A DNA stretch of 64,000 bases from Rehmannia glutinosa (Eukaryota > Streptophyta > Magnoliopsida > Lamiales > Orobanchaceae): assembly GCA_016081115.2 (NCBI GenBank), contig CM071930.1, positions 29,589,641 through 29,653,640 of the forward strand, read 5' to 3'. Within the stretch, counting starts at the first letter, position 1. Every line of letters starts with the position of its first letter. Below are positions 30,462-41,664 of the stretch, in pieces. A program made the translations under genes and the position numbers. Below the pieces are notes generated by a model. It was not told the origin of the DNA. It made no database searches and saw only the letters and a program-made list of their open reading frames with translations.

Positions 30462-33400
30462 TGTGCAACATAAGCAAGAAACATCCTTATTGCTTCAAAT
30501 CTTCCAACAGGACCAAAGGTTTCATCAAAATATATACCCTCTTCTTGGCAATACCCTTTGGCTACCAAACTTGCTTTGTTTCTTACAACCAACCTGCCTT
30601 ATTCATCTTGTTTATGAAAACCCATTTTGTGCCAATAACATTTTGATGGGTTGGCCTCTGCACTAATTCCCATACTTTGTTTCTTTCAAACTGATTCAGC
30701 TCTTCTTGCATGGCTTGAATACAATGTGTGCCATCCAATGCTTGAGACACATCTTTAGGCTCTTTTTGGGAAATAAAACAAGTGAACATAGCTTCATGAT
30801 GTGCTCTGGATCTGGTTCTTATGCCATCTCTAACATTTCCAATAACTAACTCTGGTGGATGGTCTCTCAGCCATCTTACATCAGGTTGGAGTAAGTCTGC
30901 TGGATTCAGCCGTTTCGCAGCTAAGTTGTTTTGAACAGCTCTTTCATTTTCATTCAACTGTAGGCTTTCCAGCTATCTGTCTTTGAGATTCAGCTATCTC
31001 ATCTTCATCTCGGTTGAGTGCTCTTACTTCAGCTTCAACATAAGGACTCTTCTGCATAGTTGGTTGATTCAGCTTATCAGCTAACTCTTCAATGTCTTCT
31101 CCATTTACATTAGGTTCATCAAAGACCACATGGATAGACTCTTCTATAACCATAGTCCTCTTGTTCAGCACTCTATAGGCTTTGCTCTCAGCTGAGTATC
31201 CCAAAAAGATACCTTCATCAGCTTTAGCATCAAAAGCCTTTAATTTATGTTTGCCATTGTTGTGGATGAAACATTTACATACAAATATCCTGAAATATCC
31301 AACATTTGGCTTTATCTCTGTCCAAATCTCATAGGGAGTATTGGTCAGTTGCCTACAGGAAACACAGTGAAGTTCTTATGTGCAACATAAGCAAGAAACA
31401 TCCTTATTGCTTCAAGTCTTTCAACAGGACCAAAGGTTTCATCAAAATCTATACCCTCTTCTTGGCAATACCCTTTTGCTACCAATCTTGCTTTGTTTCT
31501 TACAACCAACTTTGCCTTATTCATCTTGTTTAAAAACCCATTTTATGCCAATAACATTTTGATGGGTTGGCCTCTTGCACTAATTCCCATACTTTGTTTC
31601 TTTCAAACTGATTGACTCTTCTTGCATGGCTTGAATACAATGTGTGTCATCCAATGCTTGAGACACATCTTTAGGCTCTTTCTCGAAATAAAACAAGTGA
31701 ACATAGCTTCATGATATGCTCGATCTGGTTCTTATGCCATCTCTAACATTTCCAATAACTAACTCGTGGATGGTCTCTCGGCCATCTTACATCAAAGGTT
31801 GCGAAGTCTGCTGGATTGACCATTTCGCGGCTAAGTTGTTTTGAATGACTCTTTCATTTTCATTCAGCTGAAGGCTTTCCAGCTATCTGTCTTTGAGATT
31901 CAGCTATCTCATCTTCATCTCGGTTGAGTGCTCTTACTTCAGCTTCAACATAAGGACTCTTCTGCATAGTTGGTTGATTCAACTTATCAGCTAACTCTTC
32001 AATGTCTTCTCCATTTACATTAGGTTCATCAAAGACCACATGGATAGACTCTTCTATAACCATAGTCCTCTTGTTCAACACTCTATAGGCTTTGCTCTCA
32101 GCTGAGTATCCCAAAAAGATACCTTCATCAGCTTTAGCATCAAAAGACTTTAATTTATCTTTGCCATTGTTGTGGATGAAACATTTACATACAAATATCC
32201 TGAAATATCCAACATTTGGCTTTATCTCTGTCCAAATCTCATAGGGAGTCTTGGTCAGTTGCCTACAGGAAACACAGTGAAGTTCTTATGTGCAACATAA
32301 GCAAGAAACATCCTTATTGCTTCAAATCTTTCAATAGGACCAAAGGTTTCATCAAAATCTATACCCTCTTCTTGGCAATACCCTTTGGCTACCAATCTTG
32401 CTTTGTTTCTTACAACCAACCTGCCTTATTCATCCTGTTTCTGAAAACCCATTTTGTGCCAATAACATTTTGATGGGTTGACCTCTGCACTAATTCCCAT
32501 ACTTTGTTTCTTTCAAACAGATTCAGCTCTTCTTGCATTGCTTGAATACAATGTGTGCCATCCAATGCTTGAGACACATCTTTAGGCTCTTTCTGGGAAA
32601 TAAAACAAGTGAACATAGCTTCATGATGTGCTCTGGATCTGGTTCTTATGCCATCTCTAACATTTCCAATAACTAACTCTGGTGGATGGTCTCTCAGCCA
32701 TCTTACATCAGGTTGGAGTAAGTCTGCTGGATTCAGCCGTCTTGCAGCTAAGTTGTTTCGAATAGCTCTTTCATTTTCATTCAGTTGTAGGCTTTCCAGC
32801 TATCTGTCTTTGAGATTCAGCTATCTCATCTTCATTTCGGTTGAGTGCTCTTACTTCAGCTTCAACATAAGGACTCTTCTGCATAGTTGGTTGATTCAGC
32901 TTATCAGCTAACTCTTCAATGTCTTCTCCATTTACATTAGTTTCATCAAAGACGACATGGATAGACTCTTCTATAACCATAGTCCTCTAGTTCAACACTC
33001 TATAAGCTTTGCTCTCAGCTGAGTATCCCAAAAGGATACCTTCATCAGCTTTAGCATCAAAAGCCTTTAATTTATCTTTTCTATTGTTGTGGATGAAACA
33101 TTTACATACAAATATCCTGAAATATCCAACATTTGGCTTTCTCTCTGTCCAAATCTCATAGGGAGTCTTGGTCAGTTGCCTACAGGAAACACATTGAAGT
33201 TCTTATGTGCAACATAAGCAAGAAACATCTTTAATGCTTCAAATCTTGCAACATGAGCAAATGTTTCATCAAAATCTATACCCTCTTCTTGGCAATACCC
33301 TTTGGCTACCAATCTTGCTTTGTTTCTTACAACCAACCTGCCTTATTCATCTTTTTTCTGAAAATCCATTTTGTGCCAATAACATTTTGATGGATTGGCC

Positions 33401-34034
33401 TCTGCACTAATTCCCATACTTTGTTTCTTTCAAACTGATTCAGCTCTTCTTGCATGGCTTGAATTCAATGTGTGTCATCCAATGCTTGAGACACATCTTT
33501 TGGCTCTATCTGGGGAATAAAACAAGTGAACATAGCTTCATGATGTGCTCTGGATCTGGTTCTTATGCCATCTCTAACATTTCCAATAACTAACTTTGGT
33601 GGATGGTCTCTCAGCCATCTTACATCAGGTTGGAGTAAGTCTGCTGGATTCAAATCTGCCTCGACTAAGTTGTTTTGAACAGCTCTTTAATTTTCATTTA
33701 GCTGTAGGCTTTCCAGCTATCTGTCTTTGAGATTCAGCTATCTCATCTTCATCTCGGTTGAGTGCTCTTACTTCAGCTTCAATATAAGGACTCTTCTGCA
33801 TAGTTGGTTGATTCAGCTTATCAGCTAACTCTTAAATGTCTTCTCCATTTACATTAGGTTCATCAAAGACCACATGGATAGACTCTTCTATAACCATAGT
33901 CCTCTTGTTCAAGACTGATAGGCTTTGCTCTCAGCTGAGTATCCCAAAAAGATACCTTCATCAGCTTTAGTATCAAAAGCCTTTAATTTATCATTGCCAT
34001 TGTTGTGGATGAAACATTTACATACAAATATCCT

Positions 34035-36594
34035 AGATATGTATATTTTATGTATTGCATGTTAATTTTATGTATCAAGTTATGAAATTTCTCAAGTGTT
34101 GCTCAAAAGTGCTATTTATTGAAATTTAGGTGCATGCATGTACAATTTAATATTCTATTTGATGAATTCTTGTATGAAATGAACATGCATGTGTATGATA
34201 TTTGAAATCTATGTTTTGTATGACTTATAACCTGGACAAGTCGAGCATAATTGATTAAATTTTAATTTTTGGACTTAAAATGCAAAAATGGAAAGTTGGT
34301 GGACTAAATTGCAAGAAAATAAAACTTAAGGGACCCCTCTGCAAATTTCGAATTTTGGGACTGTAATCAGGTTCAAAAATGACTTTTGGACATTTTAATA
34401 AAGTTTTAAGAGTTTTAAGATAATTTAAATCAACCTTTAAAAGCCCAAGGACTAGATTGTAAAATTTGAGAAGTTTAAGGGCTACTTTGTAATTTTCGAA
34501 ACTGTACCAGACCTTAATTTTAAAATTTGAAATTTTAACTCTCAAGGGACTGTAAATGACATATTTTAAATGTATTCCAAAAATTCAAGTGTTTAGAGCT
34601 TGGAAAGTAATTTTACTAAAATTGAGGGACCGAATTGTAAAAGATTAAACTTGAGGACCCAAATGAACATTCCAGGATTTATACAGCCCATGTACCTGGA
34701 AATACTAATTTAACTATAACTTAATTATATTTTTGGACCCAAGGTTCAAATTGCATAACAATTGGACCCCTAAATGCCTTAAAGGCAATTATTTCAAAAT
34801 GGGACAAAAATGAGATTTTCAAAAGTTAAAGGACCTACACTTATTTATTTTTAAAACTAATTTTGTCCCAATATCCCACTAACTGTAGTGATTTTTTCAA
34901 CTGGAATCACATTAAAAGCCCTTCCGGTTTGTGAGTTCCATTTATTTTAAACTTAGGGCCCGAAATGACAATTTTAACAAATTTGGGGTCAATGTGAGAA
35001 TTCTATAAAACCTCGACCTCAATACTTTAGAAACCTGAATCTCTGAACAATTTAGGGAATTTAGGAACTGACCTCATAATTTTTCAAGGTCGGGATATAT
35101 ATTTATTCAATTTTTAACCCCAAAAGTATTGGTTTTTACAAAACGGGGCTAATTGCAAATTTCCTTTTTATCAAGGACCTAACTCAAATTATTTTCCTTT
35201 TACTAAAACAACCCTGGACCCTCTGACTTTAATTATTAATTAAAGTATTTTATTTTCTCAAAAATTCCTTGACTTATCGGATCGTCTTGACCGATTAATA
35301 CCCGATCGCGGGGCGACTTCCTCGTCTTGCGATTTTGAATCTATAACGGGACTTATGTTCCACCTAATCTTTCAAGATATCGAAGATTGCTTATCCTTCT
35401 GATAATCATCTTCATCCAAATAACTCCACCAACGCCATAATTGGCACTAGCGATTTTCGAAAATTTTCCTGAACTGCTTCCCGGTATCAATAATACTCGA
35501 CTGCCTGGTTGACTACCTGAACTTGTATTTACTTTCCTGTTTGAGTCAACTTGGTGTGTCAAGCTCACAGTCGGAATGGATATGTCGGGGATGGGAACCG
35601 GCAGCTCATTGCCGCTATTCCACTCTCTCGCCCCATCGTCCTAATCCCGCAAATCGAGGGACGAGTTTGTGCAAGGGGAAGCGGGTCGTAGTACTTGAGG
35701 TATAATCATGATTATGACAAATCCGAGCCTTGCTAGTTCCACTGTGGATTTTGGCTTTGCCTATGGAGCGATAAGGTGACAGGTCTTGGACCATCTTGCT
35801 CGAGGAGTTACAAGGAAGAAACGAAGGAATCGCTGTTTGATCCACACGATTAAGAGTTAATCGGACCCGTTTGGTTGGCGCTACAAATTAAACGCAACCG
35901 CTACTTGTATTGCATTGGTTGGCGCTACAAATCCGTGACGCAACCATTAATTGTCTTGCATAGGATTGGCGTTACATTCCGCAATCGCAATCCTACTGTA
36001 TTACCTGAATCACATAGTGTTTGCGTGACCACGAACTGTTTTCTTAAACTGTATAAGTATATTACTTAAATATTTTATCACGACGCTTGTGGACTGTGTG
36101 TGAATTCATGCATCATATACAACTGATTCTCGCATTAACTATATATCGCCACACCTACACACGATCACCCCATCCACTGAGATTTCTGTCTCATCCTCTC
36201 CTGTTTTCTAACCTTTAGATAAGGACTTTGTTGAAGTTGTTGAACCTACCACGGACTGAGCACCTGTGCTCCGCTTGTTGGACTTATTATCTATTGTTGT
36301 TGATGTTACTGAACTTGTTTCTTGTATTCGCTGTTGAACTCTTTTATTCTCTTTCATTATGGTCTGTAACTTAAGGGCGTAGGACCCTTTGACTATTAAG
36401 TTGTTATCTTTAGTTGTTCTTAGGGATGTAATTTGGATATTTGTTGGACTGTAAGTTGTAACTCGTACTTGTTCTTTATTTCCGCTGCTATTTGACTCTG
36501 ATCTATTGGGGTTTCGTTGATATTTGTCTATACTGTTTGGTTTACTTGTAATTAAGTTGTGGATCATCGTCGCGTCCCGTCTGGGGAGTGACAA
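34035..36594. mobile_element. Probable chromovirus-type gypsy LTR or solo LTR
   Basis: About 2.5 kb without a gene. Between 34250 and 35200 it repeats phrases such as 'GGACTAAATTGCAA', 'GGGACCGAATTGTAAAA' and 'AAGGACTAGATTGTAAAATT', which are characteristic of Tekay/Del chromovirus LTRs. A TG could begin it at 34040 and GACAACA could end it at 36594, but I see no target duplication or PPT/PBS. The left junction cuts the last unit of the pol array. Class is inferred from phrase style only. Confidence 0.4.
35873..35993. repeat. Three ~45-bp hairpin repeats
   Basis: GGTTGGCG...CGCAACC at 35873-35899 and 35917-35945, and GGATTGGCG...CGCAATCC at 35963-35993. Each copy is an inverted repeat with a ~12-15 base loop. 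The third copy changes both arms in a matching way. Confidence 0.75.
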
Positions 36595-37109
36595 CATTTG
36601 CAACACTTTATCAATATGTAACGCTTATATGTAACAATTTTAAATAAGTAACACTTTTTAAGTATCAGTTTGTTTTGTTATTTCTTTTGTAACCCAAATA
36701 GGCATCACTTTAATTAATTAACACTCTAGGATACATTATATTTTATTATAATATTATTTATGCTATATTTTCGTAACACAAAATTATATCATAAACATTA
36801 AATCATGCCAACGATTTACTTAATTAATTAATCACAAAATAGGTGAAGACAAAAGCATATTCACTAAACATAAATATTACTTAATTAATATAATTTTAAT
36901 ATATGTGTGTGTGTAAATATAAAACAAAGCAAAAGTTGTAACAAGAATCAATTTAGTTTAGTGGCAAATTGTCACCTCCAGACACATAACAGGTCTGGAG
37001 TTCGAAATTCTTTGTTGGAAAAAAGACAATGTTTCTTCAAAGTGTTACAGATAGAAAAAGTGCTACAAAAAGTATTACATAATATTCATATGTCATCACC
37101 ATAAAAAGT
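36595..37109. mobile_element. Left arm of an AT-rich inverted-repeat element
   Basis: Dense GTAACACTT/AAGTGTTAC words. The arm is the inverted counterpart of about 51050-52320: the AACAAAAAAAGTGATGATTA / TTTGTAACCCAAATAGG region, the tRNA-like block and the CATCACCATAAAA segment appear in reverse order on the right. It is interrupted at 37110 by the CACTA element and resumes at 50312. No ORF. Confidence 0.72.
36954..37008 (+). repeat. tRNA-like Pol III box A/box B module, left arm
   Basis: TAGTTTAGTGG at 36954-36964 fits box A (TRGYNNARNNG). GTTCGAAAT at 37000-37008 fits box B except the last base. An 8-bp perfect stem CTCCAGAC/GTCTGGAG (36976-36983 with 36993-37000) lies between. It is not a functional tRNA gene: no acceptor stem can be drawn. 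It resembles a tRNA-derived SINE head. Confidence 0.5.
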
Positions 37110-37142
37110 CACTACTACACAAAAGGGAATTAACTACGCAGG

Positions 37143-37316
37143 TTTACATCGGTTCCTCAACGAACCGATGTAACAAAAAACCCGGTGGCATAATTGATAA
37201 TAAAATAAAAACTTTACATCAGTTATATTAAGGAACCGATGTAAAACTATAAACACGGTGGCATAATTGTAAATAAAATAAAAAAGTTACATCGGTTCGG
37301 GATACAAACGATGTAG
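37143..37316. repeat. Left subterminal hairpins of the CACTA element (3)
   Basis: Three inverted pairs of ACATCGGTT and AACCGATGT with 5-13 base loops: about 37145-37172, 37213-37242 (one arm ACATCAGTT) and 37288-37315. In En/Spm such subterminal motifs bind TnpA-type protein to bring the ends together. Confidence 0.88.
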
Positions 37317-37734
37317 AGTTTCTTTTTTCTTTTTTTTTTGAGAAATATGTAGCTTTTATCTTGCCTTTTCGTCTCTCTTTTTCATCTCCTTCTCTCTCTA
37401 TCTTCTCTCTCAGTCTCATGCCGTTGGAATCGCCCAAGCCATAGCCATTGATAGCCTAAGCAAAAATCTAAATCCCAGCAAACCCTAGCCTAAACCCCCA
37501 TCTGGCGTTCTGTGCGAAACCTAGCCCCACCCGCATTCAACCCAAATCATCATTTCGGACTTTTCAAATCTATCGGCACCACAACAAACAATCACTTGGT
37601 TCATGTTTTCATCACCTTCTATCTCTCCCCATTTTTTATTTGAGTGATTTGATTCACATTCAATTTAGTTTTTCTCAATCGTAAAAACCCTAACTTTTCC
37701 TATTACGTATACTTATATGCGTGTATGTACAAAA

Positions 37735-38075
37735 ATGGATGACACGAAGAAGAGGTCAAGGATATGGAGGACGAAACGCCGCTCTCCGCGAAATGCAGTC
37801 GAAAGTGGAACAGGAGATGGGCGCCGTTCAAGGTTCCCCCTTTCCCCTGTTTAGTATTATCTGATTCCGACACCGATGATAAGTTCTGTACTTTGTCATT
37901 TTATTGTTTATTTAATTTGTCAGGAGCTGCAAATCATTGATGCAATGAAAACTAATGAAGTACTTGCTGAAGAGGTCAATTTAGTAAAAATGAAGAGCTT
38001 GTTTGCGGTGGAAAAAGCTATTCTGGTGCTCTTTTGTGTTGTGCTTGGAGGTGAGCTAATTTAAGCAACTAGCTT
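37735..38075 (+). pseudogene. Two captured exons of an unidentified host gene
   Basis: A probable exon (about 37763-37832, 'MEDETPLSAKCSRKWNRRWA') ends at CAAG|GTTCCC, and the next begins after TTTGTCAG at 37924 with 'ELQIIDAMKTNEVLAEEVNL'. The two join in frame and the second looks coiled-coil. I do not recognise the parent. It may be the N-terminus of the same host gene as the kinase fragment that follows. Confidence 0.4.
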
Positions 38076-38304
38076 GAGATGATTGTGGTTGTACTGTCTT
38101 ATTATATGTACTTGTGAATTTAAGCAATATAGGATTGGTTTAGATTTGAGGATTTCTTATAAAGAAATTGTCTGAAACTCTGCCTTGACAAAGAGTGCCT
38201 ATTAACCGTTTGATAAAATGCCTCAGTCACTTTGTTTGCTTTATTACTCCCAATTGGTCTGATCCCATATGCACTGTGTATGGTAAATATTATTGTATGG
38301 TATG

Positions 38305-38832
38305 GATGGGATTGGGAAGTGGTTTCTACATCACGATGCTGTTGAGATTACAGATCAAATTGGACCGAGTACGTTTAAGGGGACATATAAGGGTAAAAAA
38401 ATTGGGATTGAGAAGCTCAAGGGGTGTGATAAAGGAAATGCTTATGAATTTGAGCTAAGGAAAGATTTGTTGGAGTTGATGACATGTGGGCACAAGAATA
38501 TCTTACAGTTTTACGGGGTTTGTGTTGATGAGAATCACGGTTTGTGTATCGTGACTAAGCTGATGGAAGGAGGATCCATTCATGAATTGATACTGAAGAA
38601 TAAAAAGATTCAGAGGAAAGAGATTTTGAGAATTGTGACGGATGTTGCCGAGGGAATTAAGTTCATGAATGATCATGGAGTTGCTTATAGGGGCTTGAAT
38701 ACACAGAGGATATTATTAGATAAACGAGGGAATGCTTGCTTGGGCGATATGGAAATAGTTTCTGCTTGCAATAGTGTTTGTGAAGCTATGGAGTATGAAA
38801 CTGATGGTTGTAGGTGGATTGCTCCTGAGGTT
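38305..38832 (+). pseudogene. Captured protein-kinase-like (pseudokinase) domain fragment
   Basis: About 175 codons read as a kinase fold: 'FKGTYKGKKIGIEKLKG' with the ATP-anchoring Lys region, 'HKNILQFYGVCVDENHGLCI', 'TKLMEGGSIHELI', 'AEGIKFMNDHGVAYRGLNTQ' in place of HRDLKxxN, 'NACLGDMEIV' in place of DFG, and 'RWIAPEV'. Catalytic HRD Asp is Gly and DFG is GDM, so it could not be a normal kinase. The glycine loop is also missing. After 'APE' the frame meets GAG|GTTTGT, a plausible intron start. It lies between the left CACTA subterminal repeats and the transposase, so it is captured host DNA. The parent family is not named. Confidence 0.75.
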
Positions 38833-41640
38833 TGTTTCTTTTCTAATTTTGCTTATTTTGTTTGATTCATAATCATGGTAACCATTTGTTAATATGTTTT
38901 CTTAGATGGCGCATCTCTTTGTTGAGGCTAAATTAGGAACTTGTGGCTCATATATAATGCATTGATATTAGTTAGAATATCTTTTAGAATATTTTAATTT
39001 TTAAGTAAATCTAGTATAGTCATTGAACATATGCTTTTAGGAGCTGAATTAGGCATCCCAAATTTGAAGGTTGAAGCAATTGTAATCTTATGAACTGCAA
39101 GTTTATGAGGGTGCGGTTGCGAGGTCCGAATGTGAAAACTAGGTTACCTTGATTGGTGATTCAATTATTATCTTAAACATTGGACACCCATTATTCTTGG
39201 GGGTTCTTCAAGCCATTGTTTTGGTATCTTGATATCATAGTTCGTATGCGAGATTTTCTTCCTCGAACCTCCTCGGCGCACTTTTATGTGTCTCTCCAAT
39301 TATAAGGTGCTTCTTTAGGTAAAATTAACTTTTTTTTTTTTGGGGTGGGGGGTGGGGTTTCTAGTACCTTTTTATATTAAAAAAAATTAGGTTCTTCAGA
39401 AAGTGAATTTTAGTTGGTTGCCATGATTTGCGTTGGCATGATGATACTTCCAACAAATTTGACTGGCTTCATATTTTTATGTTCATATTTCTTGTTTCAA
39501 AGATCCGAGATTTTTGGATTTTGGGTCGTGTTTTTCCTTTTATTTAGTAATATTGAATTACGAGTATATACTTTTGAACTCCTATTGTTTGTTGAATGAC
39601 CAAACGAGTTGTTACTGAACATTGATTTTTGGTAACTACAGTTTTTGTACTTATCTCAGATTCGGTTCTCCCGCGCCTCTATTTTTTAACTGGACATTCA
39701 ACATTGCATTCGTTTGCATTTCTTGTTTGCAAATTCTTGCTTATCCGTCCTTTCTATCTGTTTTTGGGGTTAATATGTTCTCATGATTTAGCTTTTATTG
39801 GTCTTGAGCAATCTACATTGTTCAACTTGTCAAGATTTTCCCATTATTAAAGGTTATTTTGTTAAAAGATTTACTCGAAATTTGTTTCTCTTAGGACTAT
39901 GTTGGTAATATTGATTTTTGTGGTCATTAATTTTTGAACAATCTGATTTTATGAAATCATTGATGTCCAGAAACTACCACTAGCAAGATTGTTGCAGTTC
40001 CTTTTTTGGGCCAGTCTAGAGTCATGCTATTTCTCTATTTCGAAATGGTGAGATCTTTAAGATAGATATTAACTTGTTCTAGAAACCCAGCATGCACTTC
40101 TGGTTGTTTAAAATCGTATGATGCCTTCACGATTACATATCAAGGTCGATTTGAACATTTATAGTTGTTTTATGACCAGGTTCTCTTCTTTATCTCTGCC
40201 TATTTTCACCATTCTTTTTACATTTGGCTGAGTTCAACTTGCTTATTGCTTTAAACAAGTGTGTTTGCAATTTCTCATTCTTGATTGTCTAATGCCAACA
40301 AATTTGACCGGCTTCAATAGCATAAAATATTTGTGCATAGAGAAACACATCCCTTTTCATTTACTGTAGTATAGGTTATAAAAAATAGGAGACTAACAGT
40401 TCTATTTAATGAATTCCATCTGTCGTATCTGGAGGCTTTTAACGAGTAATGTCTCAACGTGCCATCTACCATAATATTCTTATACTTTTTTGCGAAAAAG
40501 GTGAAGAAGTTTGAAGGAACACTTGGTATCTCACCAAGATTCAATGCTCTTGAAGTGAGTCAATGTATTGATGAGATAAAATTACATTTATTGTTATAAT
40601 ATCACTTTCTTGGCATTTTCATTATACTTGCATTTTCTTTTCTCTGCTTTCGTTTCACTTTCTTGGCTAAGCATTATCAAGTTTTTGGCGACTCTTGGGT
40701 TTGATTTAGGTACGTTCAACTCTCTTTTGTGGTCCCTATAAATTAACCTTCCTCAATATTCGGTCTTTATCACTAACCCTCATCACAAAGAAAGTGGGGC
40801 GGGAAAAAAATTGTGCTTAAACTCTATTATACTATTTATTGGGTGTCTATACGAATAGAAAAATGCGCTTAAACCTTTTTTTTTTTATCTTAAATTAAAA
40901 GTTATTTCTCCGAAATGGGTATTACTTGAGTTTCTACTTCTTTTGATGTTCCAATTGTGACAGTACTAAATGGGACTTTGAAAATTTCACACTCCATAAT
41001 TGGACAATACCTATTTGAGGGTAAATCGTGCATGTTTTTGGATCTTTAATTTTCTTTCTTTTAAAAAACTAGTTATGGACTGAGTTTGCTGTTTTTAATG
41101 TTAAATTGAGGTGTTATTCTTAATCATCTTGAATTACATGACCTAGCAAGATAATTCTTCTATCAAGCAAATCAATTGCCTTTATGGATTCTCAATTTTC
41201 TCATCTCCGTGTTAATTTATTATTTGCCTTCAATTGTTTTGCGATTGTTGTCTATACCTGCAGTTTAGACTTTAGACAGAAAATAGTAATTTCATATTAT
41301 TCACTTTTTGAATTAAACCACCAAATCATAGGGTAGTTCTGAAATCTTTGTTGAGCAAAATACAAACTAAGAGATAAAGAGAAATGAGTTGTTCTGCAAT
41401 TATGAGAAAATATTGGTTTGACATGTGAAAATTAATATTCTTGAAATCCATAGCTACAAGCTATCTCTGGCTCCGTTATTGACTAAAACCAATATATTTT
41501 CGAACATTCTGTTTTAATCACTACGTACGTACAATGCGGGCTGATTATTAAAATATACTTATTAATTAATATATATACTTAAAGCTTTGATCTAATTAAT
41601 TAAAGAATCTGTTTATTAATAGATATTCTCGCAACTTATT
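38833..41640. other. Non-coding interior of the CACTA element
   Basis: About 2.8 kb of T-rich sequence with no credible ORF. Part may be introns of the captured kinase gene; the piece at about 40498-40560 ('VKKFEGTLGISPRFNALE') could be another exon scrap. No repeats with other parts of the window were noticed. Confidence 0.5.
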
Positions 41641-41664
41641 AACGTGATTGATAATAGGACAAAA

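Larger units (their letters stand above)
24048..34034 (-). repeat. ~917-bp tandem array of an IN-tail/RT-head segment, 10 full units + 1 partial
   Basis: The marker TGTGCAACATAAGC occurs at 24051, 24960, 25878, 26795, 27710, 28626, 29545, 30462, 31379, 32289 and 33206, giving unit lengths of 909, 918, 917, 915, 916, 919, 917, 917, 910 and 917; the last unit stops at 34034. On the minus strand each unit runs integrase tail ('TPYEIWTERKPNVGY'), linker ('GYSAESKAYRVLNKRTMVIE'), RT head ('KVWELVQRPTHQNVIGTKWV', 'GIDFDETFAPVARFEAIRM'), then 'HKNFTVF' and back into integrase. There is no LTR, gag or remaining RT between units, so this is a satellite-like amplification of an internal pol piece. Confidence 0.97.

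Noticed and set aside
24048..34034. CRISPR-like array or bacterial repeat system
   Set aside because: Units are 917 bp of copia pol without spacers; the surroundings are plant retrotransposons.
34255..34545. 96-codon minus-strand ORF
   Set aside because: Falls in the repeated 'ggactaaattgcaa' phrases of an LTR-like region; no protein motif.
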